DNA from: Bubalus kerabau
Lineage: Eukaryota; Chordata; Mammalia; Artiodactyla; Bovidae
Direction of reading: 5' to 3'
Assembly: GCF_029407905.1 (NCBI RefSeq)
Contig: NC_073630.1
Span: forward strand, 51,547,001-51,611,000
Length of the DNA: 64,000 nucleotides
Shown: positions 54,481 through 64,000 of the stretch, piece by piece
How the letters are laid out: the number at the start of each line of letters is the position of its first letter
Position numbering within the stretch: position 1 is the stretch's first letter
Translations under genes and position numbers: made by a program
Notes under the pieces: generated by a model
What the model saw: the letters and a program-made list of their open reading frames with translations, nothing else
Database searches by the model: none
Told to the model about the DNA's origin: nothing

Positions 54481-55492
54481 ATTCTTTTTTTTTCTATTTT
54501 TTAAAAAAATTAGTGTCAGATGTCCAAGTACTGTTTTTTTTTTTTTTTTTCCTAGGTACAACTACATTATCTCTTGTATAGGTAATTCAAGATAAGCAAA
54601 GAACCAATTTCTAGAGATTTTTCCTGAAAAAAAGCTAAATTGGCTCTTGAAAAGTCATCAAATTTTATAAGTTCCAGCTTTCTGGAGAGAGAGGGAGAGA
54701 GAGAAAGAGAGAGTGAGAAGAAATAGGGAGACTGAAAGAAGAAGATTTGTATGTAATTAAGTCTTAAAACATTTTCAAACTAATCACATGTAAATACAGT
54801 CATGGGATTCATAGTGATTTGTTCTTTGCCAAGGAATTTGGCAATACAGAGGTAAGTCATGAAATATGGATTACATGTTGCTTTTACTCTCTAAAAGAAG
54901 AGAAGGCCCAATATCACATGTTCTCAATTTCCATGGCAAAACCAGTACAATATTGTAAAGTAAAAAAAAATAATAATAATAAAAAAAGAAAAATGTAAAC
55001 CTAAAGTGATATAGCTTTAAAAATGTAATAACTTAAGCGGTTTATTAAAAGAACTCAGAGAATACCTGTCATTAGGACTTTCTTTCTGGTTTGCAGGCTA
55101 TAGATTGATTCCCAGTGGAAGGTAGACATTGATTATGAAGGACAGTTCTTGCCTTCAGTAGCAGTTTGCCTGAAATATATATATACACATACATACAGGT
55201 GTGAATGCATGCTGAAATAATTTCACATACAGTAATGAAAAGAGAAAGGTCAGATTTGCTTACTGAGAGAATAAAAGTGGATTATCTCTTAAAATTATCA
55301 TTAATTTTAAAATTTTAAGTGGACTGTATTTTCTGATCATATAATTATATATTCATGATAAAATTAAAATAATGCAGAAAAACCTCACAGAATAATTAAA
55401 ATTAAATTAATTAAATTCAGCCTTTAAAAAAAAATCAGCCTTTAATTCAAACATGAGGTTTGTCTTTGGTATGTACATGTGAACATGAATAT
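54481..55492. other. Non-coding DNA with simple repeats
   Basis: T run at 54533-54550, GA-rich tract at 54684-54720, TA/CA patch at 55178-55197. No gene was recognised. Confidence 0.5.
54933..54995 (+). mobile_element. Very short L1 3'-end insertion
   Basis: Only the terminal ~60 bp: 'atggcaaaaccagtacaata', 'ttgtaaagtaaaaaaaaat', then an (AAT)n/A tail. Near-identical in design to 34004-34063. Confidence 0.65.
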
Positions 55493-55503
55493 GAATGTAA
55501 GTT

Positions 55504-55763
55504 CAATTCAGTTCAGTCACTCAGTCGTGTCTGACTCTGCGATCCCATGGACTGCAGCATGCCAGGCTTCCCTGTCCATCACCAACTCCTGGATCTTGCT
55601 AAAACTCATGTCCACTGAGTCGGTGATGCCATCCAACCATCTAATCCTCTGTCGTCCCCTTCTCCTTCTGCCTTCAGTCTTTCCCAGCATCAGGGTCTTT
55701 TCCGATGAGTCAGTTCTTAGCATCAGGTGGCCAAAGTATTGGAATTTCAGTTTCAGCATCATG
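55504..55763 (-). mobile_element. BovB LINE 3' fragment, minus strand
   Basis: A 260-bp 3' end with the perfect 11-bp duplication gaatgtaagtt at 55493-55503 and 55764-55774. The minus-strand frame encodes MLKLKFQYFGHLMLRTDSSEKT. Older subtype. Confidence 0.95.
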
Positions 55764-55774
55764 GAATGTAAGTT

Positions 55775-57104
55775 AGAAATTGCCAAATTTACCAACATAT
55801 TATAGATTTTTTTTTTCATGTTCATGATCATGTTCATGATCAGAAATCCCCTGCATTTTACATTTATATTTAACCACTTACCTTGTAAACGAGACTATTT
55901 TATTTTAGGAATTTTCTATTGCCAAGGTTTAAATTATACCTCATACTTGTACATCTAAAATAACTTTGTATTAATTGTTTGTATATTTATGGTAACCATA
56001 AAAGAGAAAATTCCTAAATGTAGTAAACCTGGGACAAAGAATCTTATTTTTAATTGTGCTTGATATAAACTGCTAAGTTTATTGCAGGGAATCCAGAACT
56101 ATTATACCATTCTGCACTTGCAGCCGTAGTGTAGGAAACTGTTGATTTCTTCTTCCACCTGCTATTATTGGAATTAATGATTGTTTTCATTCTTGCAAAT
56201 TGTGTTAGGGAAATACCTCTTGACATCTATACATCTATTTTACAAATTGCCTGGAAATACTTATTTCTTTGTCTTTTTGATTTATAAATCTCTATAATAA
56301 TTTTTGATTTATATTGAGCACGATATGTATACATGAAGAAAATGCTCAGTTTATGCTTGCTTTTACCTTCTATCTTCATATGAACTGTAGTTTAAGGTGC
56401 ACATTAAAATATTGATGTGATCATACGTTACAAAATTTTAAGTATCATGTGAAACGTCTCCCTGATCATATAAGGTAAATGCATATCTTTATTTTTGGCT
56501 AATTTTCCAATTATGATATTGTTCTTTTACATTTAAAATATTTATTTCTAAAAGGTAAAATTCTATTTGATTTATTTAATAAAATAAATCATGTGCTCAT
56601 GTATAATTTGGTCAGTGTTCTGCCTTTTCACACAATTTTGAGACACCATGATTTTGTGTACAGATAAAAAAATAGAAACAGAGATATACACACACATGCG
56701 CACACTGTCACACATGGAATCTTTTAAGAAGCTTCTCATTCTGTTTAAAAATCAACTTATGTATTTTTCACAATGTAATAAAGTTTTATATACAGAAAAT
56801 AAAGATCTATGCTTGTTACTCTTCACCTTTATAATTTTGTTACAATTCCATTAGAAAATTGTTCTTACATGAACTCAAATATCACTTGGCTGGCTTACAG
56901 CAAGCTATTGGGATTTCTAATTAAAACCTATGTATTTAGATATTAATCTGAACAATTCATATGCTTTAGCAGTTTCCTACAACAGTTTACTGCATATACT
57001 TGCAAATTACAAAATATGTATTAAACACCATCAAAGATTCTTGGGGATATGTAAAGGTGCTCTTTTACACTGACTTACTGATATAATAAATACAAATATT
57101 GCCT
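55775..57104. other. Non-coding DNA, nothing recognised
   Basis: An inverted CATGATCATG-type word repeat lies at 55816-55842. The remaining 1.3 kb has no named repeat or gene. Confidence 0.5.
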
Positions 57105-57298
57105 AATATACCTGGTGGCTCAGACAGTAAACCCAGGGTTCGATTCCTGGGTCAGGAAGATCCTGTGGAGAAGGAAATGGCAACCCACTCCAGTACTCTT
57201 GCCTGGAAAATCCCATGGATAGAGGAGCATGGTAGGCAACAGTCCATGGGGTTGCAAAGAGTCAGACACAACTGAGCAACTTCGTTTTCACTTTCACA
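57105..57298 (+). mobile_element. Bov-tA SINE with a shortened head
   Basis: Begins at 'cctggtggctcag' and has a deletion between the A and B boxes ('gacagtaaacccagggttcg'). Body and 'TTCACTTTCAC' tail are intact. Confidence 0.92.
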
Positions 57299-57441
57299 AG
57301 TAATAATAATATATATTAGTATAATATTTTGAAAAATAATTAGCAAGAACAACCATCTTAAAATAAGAAAAGATATCCATCTCATGTTTCACTTCTGGAA
57401 GAGTTATTCTTTGCAATATTTGTCTGACCATTAGCCCTTCC

Positions 57442-57660
57442 CTGAGTTCCCAGGTGGTGCCAGTGGTAAAGAATCTGCCATCAGTGCAGGAAATGCAGGA
57501 CATGCAGATTCAATCCCAGGATCAGGAAGATCCCCTGGAGGAGGGCATACCAACACACTTCAGTATTCTTGCCTAGACAATCCTATGGACAGATTGCCTG
57601 GTGAGCTACAATACATAGGGTCTCAAAGAGTTGGAAAGGACTGAGTGACTAACACAAACA
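57442..57660 (+). mobile_element. Bov-tA SINE, diverged
   Basis: Head 'gagttcccaggtggtgccag', a short GCAGGAAAT duplication, a degraded B box and a BovA body with many substitutions. The duplication agccc(t)tcc/agccctccc occurs at 57433-57441 and 57661-57669. Confidence 0.88.
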
Positions 57661-57719
57661 AGCCCTCCCCAGTTGGGTTTTAATCCACACAAATCCACAA
57701 AAATGGCCTTCATGACCAT

Positions 57720-59077
57720 GGCCACAGGACTGGGAAAGGTCAGTTTTCATTCCAATCCCAAAGAAAGGCAATGCCAAAGAATGCTCAAACTACCACACAA
57801 TTGCACTCATCTCACACGCTAGTAAAGCAATGCTTAATATTCTCCAAGCCAGGCTTCAGCAATAGGTGAACCATGAACTTCCAGATGTTCAAGCTGGATT
57901 TAGAAAAGGCAGAGGAACCAGAGATCAGATGGCTGACATGCGCTGGATCATCGAAAAAGCAAGAGAGTTCCAGAAAAACATCTATTTCTGCTTTATTGAC
58001 TATGCCAAAGCCTTTGACTGTGTGGATCACAATAAACTGTGGAAAATTCTAAAAGAATTGGGCATACCAGACCACCTGACCTGCCTCTTGAGAAACCTAT
58101 ATGCAGGTCAGGAAGCAACAGTTAGAACTGGACATGGAGCAACAGACTGGTTCTAAATAGAAAAAGGCATATATCAAGGCTGTATATTGTCACCCTGCTT
58201 ATTTAATTTATATGCAGAGTACATCATAAGAAATGCTGGGCTGGAGGAAGCACAAGCTGCAATCAAGATTGCCAGGAGAAATATCAATAACCTCAGATAT
58301 GCAGATGACACCACCCTTATGGCAGAAAGTGAAGAAGAACTAAAGAGCTTCTTGATGAAAGTGAAAGAGGAGAGTGAAAAAGTTGGCTTAAAGCTCAACA
58401 TTCAGAAAACTAAGATCATGGCATCCAGTCCCATCACTTCATGGCATATAGATGGGGAAACAGTGGAAACAGTGGCTGACTTTATTTTTCTGGGCTCCAA
58501 AATCACTGCAGATGGCGATTGCAACCATGAAATTAAAAGATGCTTAATCCTTGGAAAGAAGGTTATGACCAACTTAGACAGCATATCAAAAAGCAGAGAC
58601 ATTACTTTGCCAACAAAGGTCTGTCTAGTCAAGGCTATGGTTTTTCCAGTGGTCATGTATGGATGTGAGAGTTAGACTATAAAGAAAGCTGAGCACCGGA
58701 GAACTGATGCTTTTGAACTGTGGTGTTGGAGAAGACTCTTGAGAGTCCCTTGGACTGCAAGGAGCTCCAACCAGTCCATCCTAAAGGAGATCAGTCCTGG
58801 ATGTTCATTGGAAGGACTGATGTTGAAGCTGAAACTCCAGTACTTTGGCCCCCTGATGCGAAGAGCTGACTCATTTGAAAAGACCCTGATGCTGGGAGAG
58901 ATTGAGGGCAGGAGGAGAAGAGGACGACAGAGGATGAGATTGTTGGATGGCATCATTGACTCAACGGACATGGGTTTGGGTGGACTCCAGGAATTGGTGA
59001 TGGACAGGGATGCCTGGCATTCTGTGGTTCATGGGGTCACCAAGAGTTGGACACTACTGAGTGACTGAACTGAACTG
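57720..59077 (+). mobile_element. BovB LINE, 1.36 kb, older subtype
   Basis: Flanked by atgaccat at 57712-57719 and 59078-59085. It runs from the RT fingers region to the (CTGAA)n tail. This is the best-preserved BovB reading frame in the window. Confidence 0.95.
57722..59068 (+). pseudogene. BovB reverse transcriptase pseudogene, one frame with three stops
   Basis: A single frame runs about 448 codons to the natural stop at 59066-59068. I find only three in-frame stops: TAG at 57863-57865 (Tyr in other copies), TAA at 58154-58156 (Gln in other copies) and TAG at 58676-58678 (the Trp of CESWT). Visible domains are PQDWERSVFIPIPKKGN (fingers), FIDYAKAFDCVDH (motif A), YADDTTLMAE (motif C) and the WCWRRL plus KLKLQYFG C-terminal region. 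It is 5'-truncated, so the endonuclease is absent. It cannot give a functional protein. Confidence 0.92.
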
Positions 59078-59164
59078 ATGACCATAAGAATGATACCAAA
59101 GGATATATCTTTTAGAACCCTGATATCAATTTTATGTGCTCATCGTAGTCTCTTAGTAACATTC

Positions 59165-60808
59165 CAGATGACATTATCTTATACCAAGAAAATCCTAGCA
59201 ACTGCATAGAGAAAACTGTTAGAACTAATCAATTAATACAGGAAAGCTGCAGAATAAAATATCAGCATACAAAATCGGTTGTGTTGCTGTATACTAACAA
59301 CAAACCACTTGAAAGGAAGATCAGGAAAACAACGCCATTTATAACATCACCCAAAAGAATAAACTATTGAGGGATGAACTTCACTACGGAGATAAAAATT
59401 ATCAAACTGTGTTCTGAAAACTATGAAACCTTGGTGAAAAAAGTGAAAGAATACCCAAACGAATGAAAAGAAATGTCATAGTCATGTATTGGAAAATGCA
59501 ATAATGCTAAAATGTACACAGTTCACCCAAAATAATCCACAGATTCATTGCAATCTCTATCAAACTCCCATCGGCATTTTTTTTTTCAGAAATAGAAAAT
59601 TCACATTTCATACGAAACCACAAAAGTCCAGAAATAGCCAAAGCAATGGGGAGCAAGAACAAAGCTGGAGACATATGTCCTGATATCAAGCTATATTATA
59701 AAACTATAATAATCTAAAACATATTGTATTGGCACACAGACAAACTTAGAGACTGATGGAATGGAATAGAGTCCAGAAATAATACATGAATGTATGGTCA
59801 ACTGACCTTGGCAATGATTTTGTGGCTATGACACCAAAAGTGCAACATAAATAAATAAATAAGAAGACTACATCAAACTAAAAGCTTCTGCACAGCAAAT
59901 GATACAGTTAGCAAAGTGAAAAGGCAGTCTACAGAATGGGAGAAAATATTGATGAATCATACATCTGATAAGGGGTTAATCCTCAAAATATTAAAAATTC
60001 CTACAGCTTGGTAGCAAAAATCTAATATCACAATCAAAAATTGGATAAACATGTGAACAGTTATTCCCCAAATGAGACATACTAATAGCCAATAGGTATA
60101 TGAAAAATGTGCAGCTTCATAATCAGGGAAATAGAAATAAAAACCACAATAATATTTCAACTTATATTTGTCAGGAAGGCTTTTACCTCCAAAAGAGAAG
60201 TCATTAAGTATTGACAAACATATGTAGATCACATGCTTTCCAAATTGGAATCCCTACATACTGTTAATGGAATTTAGAAATGGTGCACAGTGTTTAAATT
60301 CTTCAGAAAACTAAAAATAGAACAACCATATGATCCAGAAATCCCTCTTCAGGGTATTTATCCAAAAGACTAAGCATCAGAATTTCAGAGAGTTTTAGCA
60401 CTCCCATGTTCATTGCAATACTATTCCCAATAGCTAAGATGTAGAAACAACCTAAATGTTTATTGACAGATTAATGAATAAATAAAATATAATATGTATA
60501 TTTGTATATATTGATAGGTAAATACAGACACACAATGGACTACATTTCAATTCTTTAAAAAAAGGAAAATTTTCAATTTACAATGTAAATGAAACTTATA
60601 GCCATTATACTAAATGAAATGTCAGTCACAGAAAGACAAATACTGCTCAAAGTATCTATAATAATGAGATTTATAATGGAGTAGTGGTTTCCAAGAGTTG
60701 TGGAAGTGAGGAAATGGAGAGTTACTAATTCACAGTATAAACTTACAGCTAAGCAAAATGAGTAAACTTTATGGATACCCTGCTCAACAGTGTTCCTACA
60801 GTAAATTG
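59165..60808 (+). repeat. Ancient L1M ORF2 and 3' UTR
   Basis: Decayed L1 ORF2 from 'agaaaatcctagcaactgc' through 'ggcacacagacaaac', 'ctgataaggggttaatcctc', 'gaaatagaaataaaaaccacaat', 'ccatatgatccagaaatccctc' and 'tagctaagatgtagaaacaacctaaatg' to a 3' UTR. An internal deletion removes sequence near 59830. It continues beyond a SINE at 61012. Confidence 0.8.
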
Positions 60809-61010
60809 TGCTGTGCTTAGTCGCTCAATCATGTCCAGCTCTTTGTGACCCCATGTAGCCCGTCAGGCTCCTCTGTCCATGGGCTTCTCCAGGCAAGAAT
60901 ACTGGAGTGGGTTGCCATGCCCTCCTCCAGAGGATCTTCCCAACCCAGGGACTGAACCCAGGCCTCCCGCATTGCAGGAAGATTCTTTACTGTGTGAGGC
61001 ACCAGGGAAG
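60809..61010 (-). mobile_element. Bov-tA SINE in an L1M 3' UTR, minus strand
   Basis: Reversed tail 'gtgcttagtcgctcaatc', body, B box ('agggactgaacccaggcc') and head 'gaggcaccagggaag'. L1M 3' UTR sequence flanks it on both sides. Confidence 0.93.
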
Positions 61011-61160
61011 TATTATTATACTCATGAAAATTTAGTAAGAGAGTAGATAGCATATTAAGAGTTCTTATCACAGTAAAATAGTGAAATAAAGTAATAAAGT
61101 GAAATAAACTGACAAAAAATCAGGAAACCAGTAAAACCAGCTAACAAACATTTCCCCCAG
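61011..61160 (+). repeat. L1M 3' UTR, continued
   Basis: The sequence 'ttagtaagagagtagatagcatattaagagttcttatcac' matches the old L1 3' UTR and continues the element at 59165-60808. Confidence 0.6.
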
Positions 61161-61244
61161 TATAACACAATAGTCTAATATGCTAATAAAAAGCTAATAT
61201 ATTGTATTATATATATACTAATATAATACTATATATTATAGTAT
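61161..61244. repeat. AT-rich tandem-like tract, left of BovB
   Basis: Irregular (CTAATATA)n words. A similar tract appears at 62470-62560 on the other side of BovB, so the BovB probably inserted into this tract. Confidence 0.7.
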
Positions 61245-62459
61245 TCAGTTCAGTTCAGTTCAGTCGCTCAGTCGTCTCAGACTCTTTGCGACCCCATGAA
61301 TCACAGCACGCCAGGCCTCCCTGTCCATCACCAACTCCCGGAGTTCACTCAGACTCACGTCCATCGAGTCAGTGATGCCATCCAGCCATCTCATCCTCTG
61401 TCGTCCCCTTCTCCTCCTGCCCCCAATCCCTCCCAGCATCAAAGTCTTTTCCAATGAGTCAACTCTTCGCATGAGGTGGCCAAAGTACTGGAGTTTCAGC
61501 TTTAGCATCAGTCCTTCCAAAGAAATCCCAGGGCTGATCTCCTTCAGAATGGACTGGCTGGATCTCCTTGCAGTCCAAGGGACTCTCAAGAGTCTTCTCC
61601 AACACCACAGTTCAAAAGCATCAATTCTTCAGTGCTCAGCTTTCTTCAGAGTTCAACTCTCACATCCACACATTACCACTGGAAAAACCATAGCCTTGAC
61701 TAGACGAACCTTTGTTGGCAAAGTAATGTCTCTGCTTTTGAAAATGCTATCGAGGTTGATCATAACTTTCCTTCCAAGGAGTAAGCATCTTTTAATTTCA
61801 TGGCTGCAGTCACCATCTGCAGTGATTTTGGAGCCCAGAAAAATAAAGTCTGACACTGTTTCCACTGTTTCCCCATCTATTTCCCACGATGTGATGGGAC
61901 CAGATGCCATGATCTTCGTTTTCTGAATGTTGAACTTTAAGCTAACTTTTTCACTCTCCTCATTCACTTTCATCAACAGGCTTTTTAGTTCCTCTTCACT
62001 TTCTGCCATAAGGGTGGTGTCATCTGCATATCTGAGGTTATTGATATTTCTCCTGGCAATCTTGATTCCAGCTTGTGTTTCTTCCAGCCTAGGGTTTCTC
62101 ATGATGTACTCTGCATATAAGTTAAATAAGCAGGGTGACAATATACAGCCTTGATGTATGACTTTTCCTCTTTGGAACCAGTCTGTTGTTCCATGTCCAG
62201 TTCTAACTGTTGCTTCCTGACCTGCATACAGATTTCTCAAGAGGCAGGTCAGGTGGTCTGGTATTCCCATCTCTTTCAGAATTTTCCACAGTTTATTGTG
62301 ATCCACACAGTCAAAGGCTTTGGCATAGTCAATAAAGCAGAAATAGATGTTTTTTGGAACTCTCTTGCTTTTTCCATGATCCAGCGGATGTTGGCAATTT
62401 AATCTCTGGTTCCTCTGCCTTTTCTAAAACCAGCTTGAACATTAGGAAGTTCACGGTTT
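61245..62459 (-). mobile_element. BovB LINE, minus strand, young subtype
   Basis: A 1.2-kb copy running from the (CAGTT)n tail at 61245 to a 5' truncation near 62459 ('aagttcacggttta'). Young markers GGIGG and DVSLSELRELV are present. No clean target duplication was found because both flanks are AT-repetitive. Confidence 0.94.
61260..62459 (-). pseudogene. BovB reverse transcriptase pseudogene, minus strand
   Basis: On the minus strand, motif A (FIDYAKAFDCVDHNKLW) and YADDTTLMAE are intact, and the frame 62306 to 61653 is 217 codons. It ends at TGA where other copies have the Trp of CESWT. A second TGA replaces the CGA (Arg) of the next block, a CpG-type change. The same frame then runs to the natural stop at 61260. 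A 1-nt loss near 62355 shifts the upstream part. Confidence 0.9.
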
Positions 62460-62570
62460 AGGTAGAATATTGTTTATACTGATATAATACTAGTATACTA
62501 TATATCATATTTAATACTAATATAATATAGTCTAATATACTAATATACACAAATGTCTAATATACCGGCT
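62460..62570. repeat. AT-rich tandem-like tract, right of BovB
   Basis: Irregular TAATATACTA words like those at 61161-61244. Confidence 0.7.
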
Positions 62571-63670
62571 TAAAACTGTGTATTATTAGAAACTGCTTAT
62601 TTCATATAAGGACTAGATGTGAAAAAACAAGGGAATTGTTGATATGTCCAGATAAAAAGTTATTGGAGATGTGATAGAAATAGAAAGGAAAATATGATAG
62701 TTATTTGAAGACCAGAAGCAACAGGTCTTGAACATTTACTATAATTATTATCTCCAAATAATTTGAAACATAAGAAAAAATAATGAGACTATTAGAAAAG
62801 AAAAATACATATACTAGAAGAAGAGAAAAAGTAAAAGGAAATCACACTGGGGATAGGAAACCACTGTAAAAATTTCTTTCAAAAATCTTGGTTGTTAAAA
62901 GAAACAAAAACAAGGAAGCTAGTGGAATGGCTTGAAGGGACTAGGTATCATGGAAAAGTTTTTGATTTGTTTGAAACAAAGACAGAAAAATATTGAGTGG
63001 AGTTTGCCAGCAGATTGGATGCACAGGAACAGTGATATTTCCATTACTTATGTCTAAAGTCATTTTATTTTCCCTTCTGATTGAAACATTATTCTTTGTA
63101 GTCATTCCCCAGATTCACAGTATGATGGATTGATTTTTAACTGCTCTCAATCTCTTTACAAGGTCACACACACACATGCACACAAACACACAGGAAATCA
63201 CAAATACATAGCAATAACGATAAAAACAAACAAGCAAAAGCTGTCACCCAGTATTTCACATATAAGTTAATATACCAAATTGCTTACCAGATTGATTCAT
63301 TCATTTTCTTCTGTAAGTATTTACTGAGTTCCTAATGTGCCTATACTTGTATAGGTGCCAAGAATACAGCTGTGAGCAAGAAACCCAAAACTCTACCTCT
63401 TGCCTTTCTTTAAGAAAATAAAAAAAGCAAAACAAGTTTGCTTTTTGTTTACTCACACAAACCGAAGCAAAGATTGAAAATGCTCTACTGTTTTCACATT
63501 CATGGAGAAAGAATTGAGTGGATAGTAATACGTAGAATCACTGTGTCAAATAAATATTCTGGAACATAAACTCATGGAAAGGTCTATTTAAATATTGGTT
63601 GCCCTAAACTGCACAATTTCTCTTTGGTAGGGATTTTAAAAGGAGCCAGGACCCAAATCAGGTAAGAGAA
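62571..63670. other. Non-coding DNA with a CA patch
   Basis: An imperfect (CA)n lies at about 63165-63193. An old L2/MIR-era end ('ttactgagttcctaatgtgcc', 'agaatacagctgtgagcaag') lies around 63290-63400. No gene was recognised. Confidence 0.5.
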
Positions 63671-63676
63671 CAGCCA

Positions 63677-63890
63677 ACTTCCCGGTAGCTCAGTGGTAAA
63701 CAATCTGCCTGCAATGCAGGAGACACAGCAGGAGCCAAGAGTTTCATCCCTGGGTTGGGAAGATCCCTTGGAGAAGGAAATGGCAACACACTCCAGTATT
63801 CTTGCCTGAAAATCTCATGGACAGAGGAGCCTGGCAGGTTACAGTCCATGAGGTTGCAAAAGAGTCGTACACGACTTGGTGACTCAACAA
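63677..63890 (+). mobile_element. Bov-tA SINE
   Basis: Head 'acttcccggtagctcagtgg', a small insertion before a decayed B box, and the BovA body to 'cgtacacgacttggtgactc'. The flanks cagccaac and caaccaac may be its duplication. Confidence 0.9.
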
Positions 63891-64000
63891 CAACCAACCA
63901 AGGAAATGCCCATGCTATTAAATTACCTGAGAGCTTAAAAAACCTAGTGGGAGAACAGACAATAAGGAAATGAATAGATAAAGATAAAATAGAGCAAGTT
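63891..64000. other. Non-coding DNA at the window edge
   Basis: Nothing was recognised. Confidence 0.5.

Noticed and set aside
55816..55842. CATGATCATG-type palindromic words as an operator
   Set aside because: Short AT-rich palindromes are common by chance here and there is no gene context.
57722..59068. A possibly functional BovB reverse transcriptase with FIDYAKAFD and YADD motifs
   Set aside because: Three in-frame stops, no endonuclease domain and 5' truncation. It is a pseudogene.

Overview
The window is nuclear DNA from a ruminant, almost certainly a bovid (cattle, bison, buffalo, sheep or goat type). The evidence is its repeats: BovB (RTE) LINE copies ending in (CTGAA)n-type tails, tRNA-Glu-derived Bov-tA SINEs, dimeric BovA2 SINEs, ruminant L1 (L1_BT-like) 3' ends and CHR-2 type SINEs. 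Older mammalian layers (L1M, L2, MIR, MER2) lie beneath them. The species cannot be fixed from the sequence alone.

I find no host protein-coding gene, rRNA, tRNA or CRISPR array. Every longer open frame I examined is a BovB reverse transcriptase fragment, an L1 ORF2 fragment, or a chance frame in AT-rich DNA, so this is intergenic or deep-intronic DNA. The retroelement proteins are all 5'-truncated or interrupted, so nothing here looks autonomously mobile.

Layout. 1-16 kb: mostly AT-rich unsigned DNA with one BovA2, two solo LTRs in minus orientation (7838-8200 and 9358-9787, each with a 4-bp target duplication), L2/MIR relics and two Bov-tA copies. 16.4-26.3 kb: a retroelement-dense block. 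A BovB copy (16423-19729) is split by a Bov-tA SINE and by a 1.2-kb L1 insertion. A second BovB lies at 21342-22116. An ERVK-like solo LTR (24190-26334, 6-bp target duplication) is split by a third BovB. 26.3-30.1 kb: relatively repeat-poor DNA with one dimeric SINE and an old L1 relic. 30.1-44 kb: an ERV LTR split by a BovB tail, SINEs lodged in microsatellites, a second young L1 3' end (35323-35900), and two related L1M 3' ends about 720 bp apart. 44-48 kb: an ancient L1M body carrying a MER2 DNA transposon. 50-64 kb: five BovB copies, three on the minus strand at 50-56 kb, then a plus/minus pair flanking an ancient L1M at 59-61 kb.

The elements do not form a pathway. What they record is a relative chronology of insertions, readable from nesting and target-site duplications. 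Several junctions are clear enough to serve as insertion markers. I found no convincing new biological system. The best second looks are the nested loci, the inverted BovB pair at 57.7-62.5 kb, recurrent loss of one Trp codon in three BovB copies, the paired G-quadruplex motifs of the two L1 tails, and the repeat-poor 26.4-30.1 kb stretch as a candidate conserved non-coding region. Family names come from recognising sequence patterns, not from a database search.
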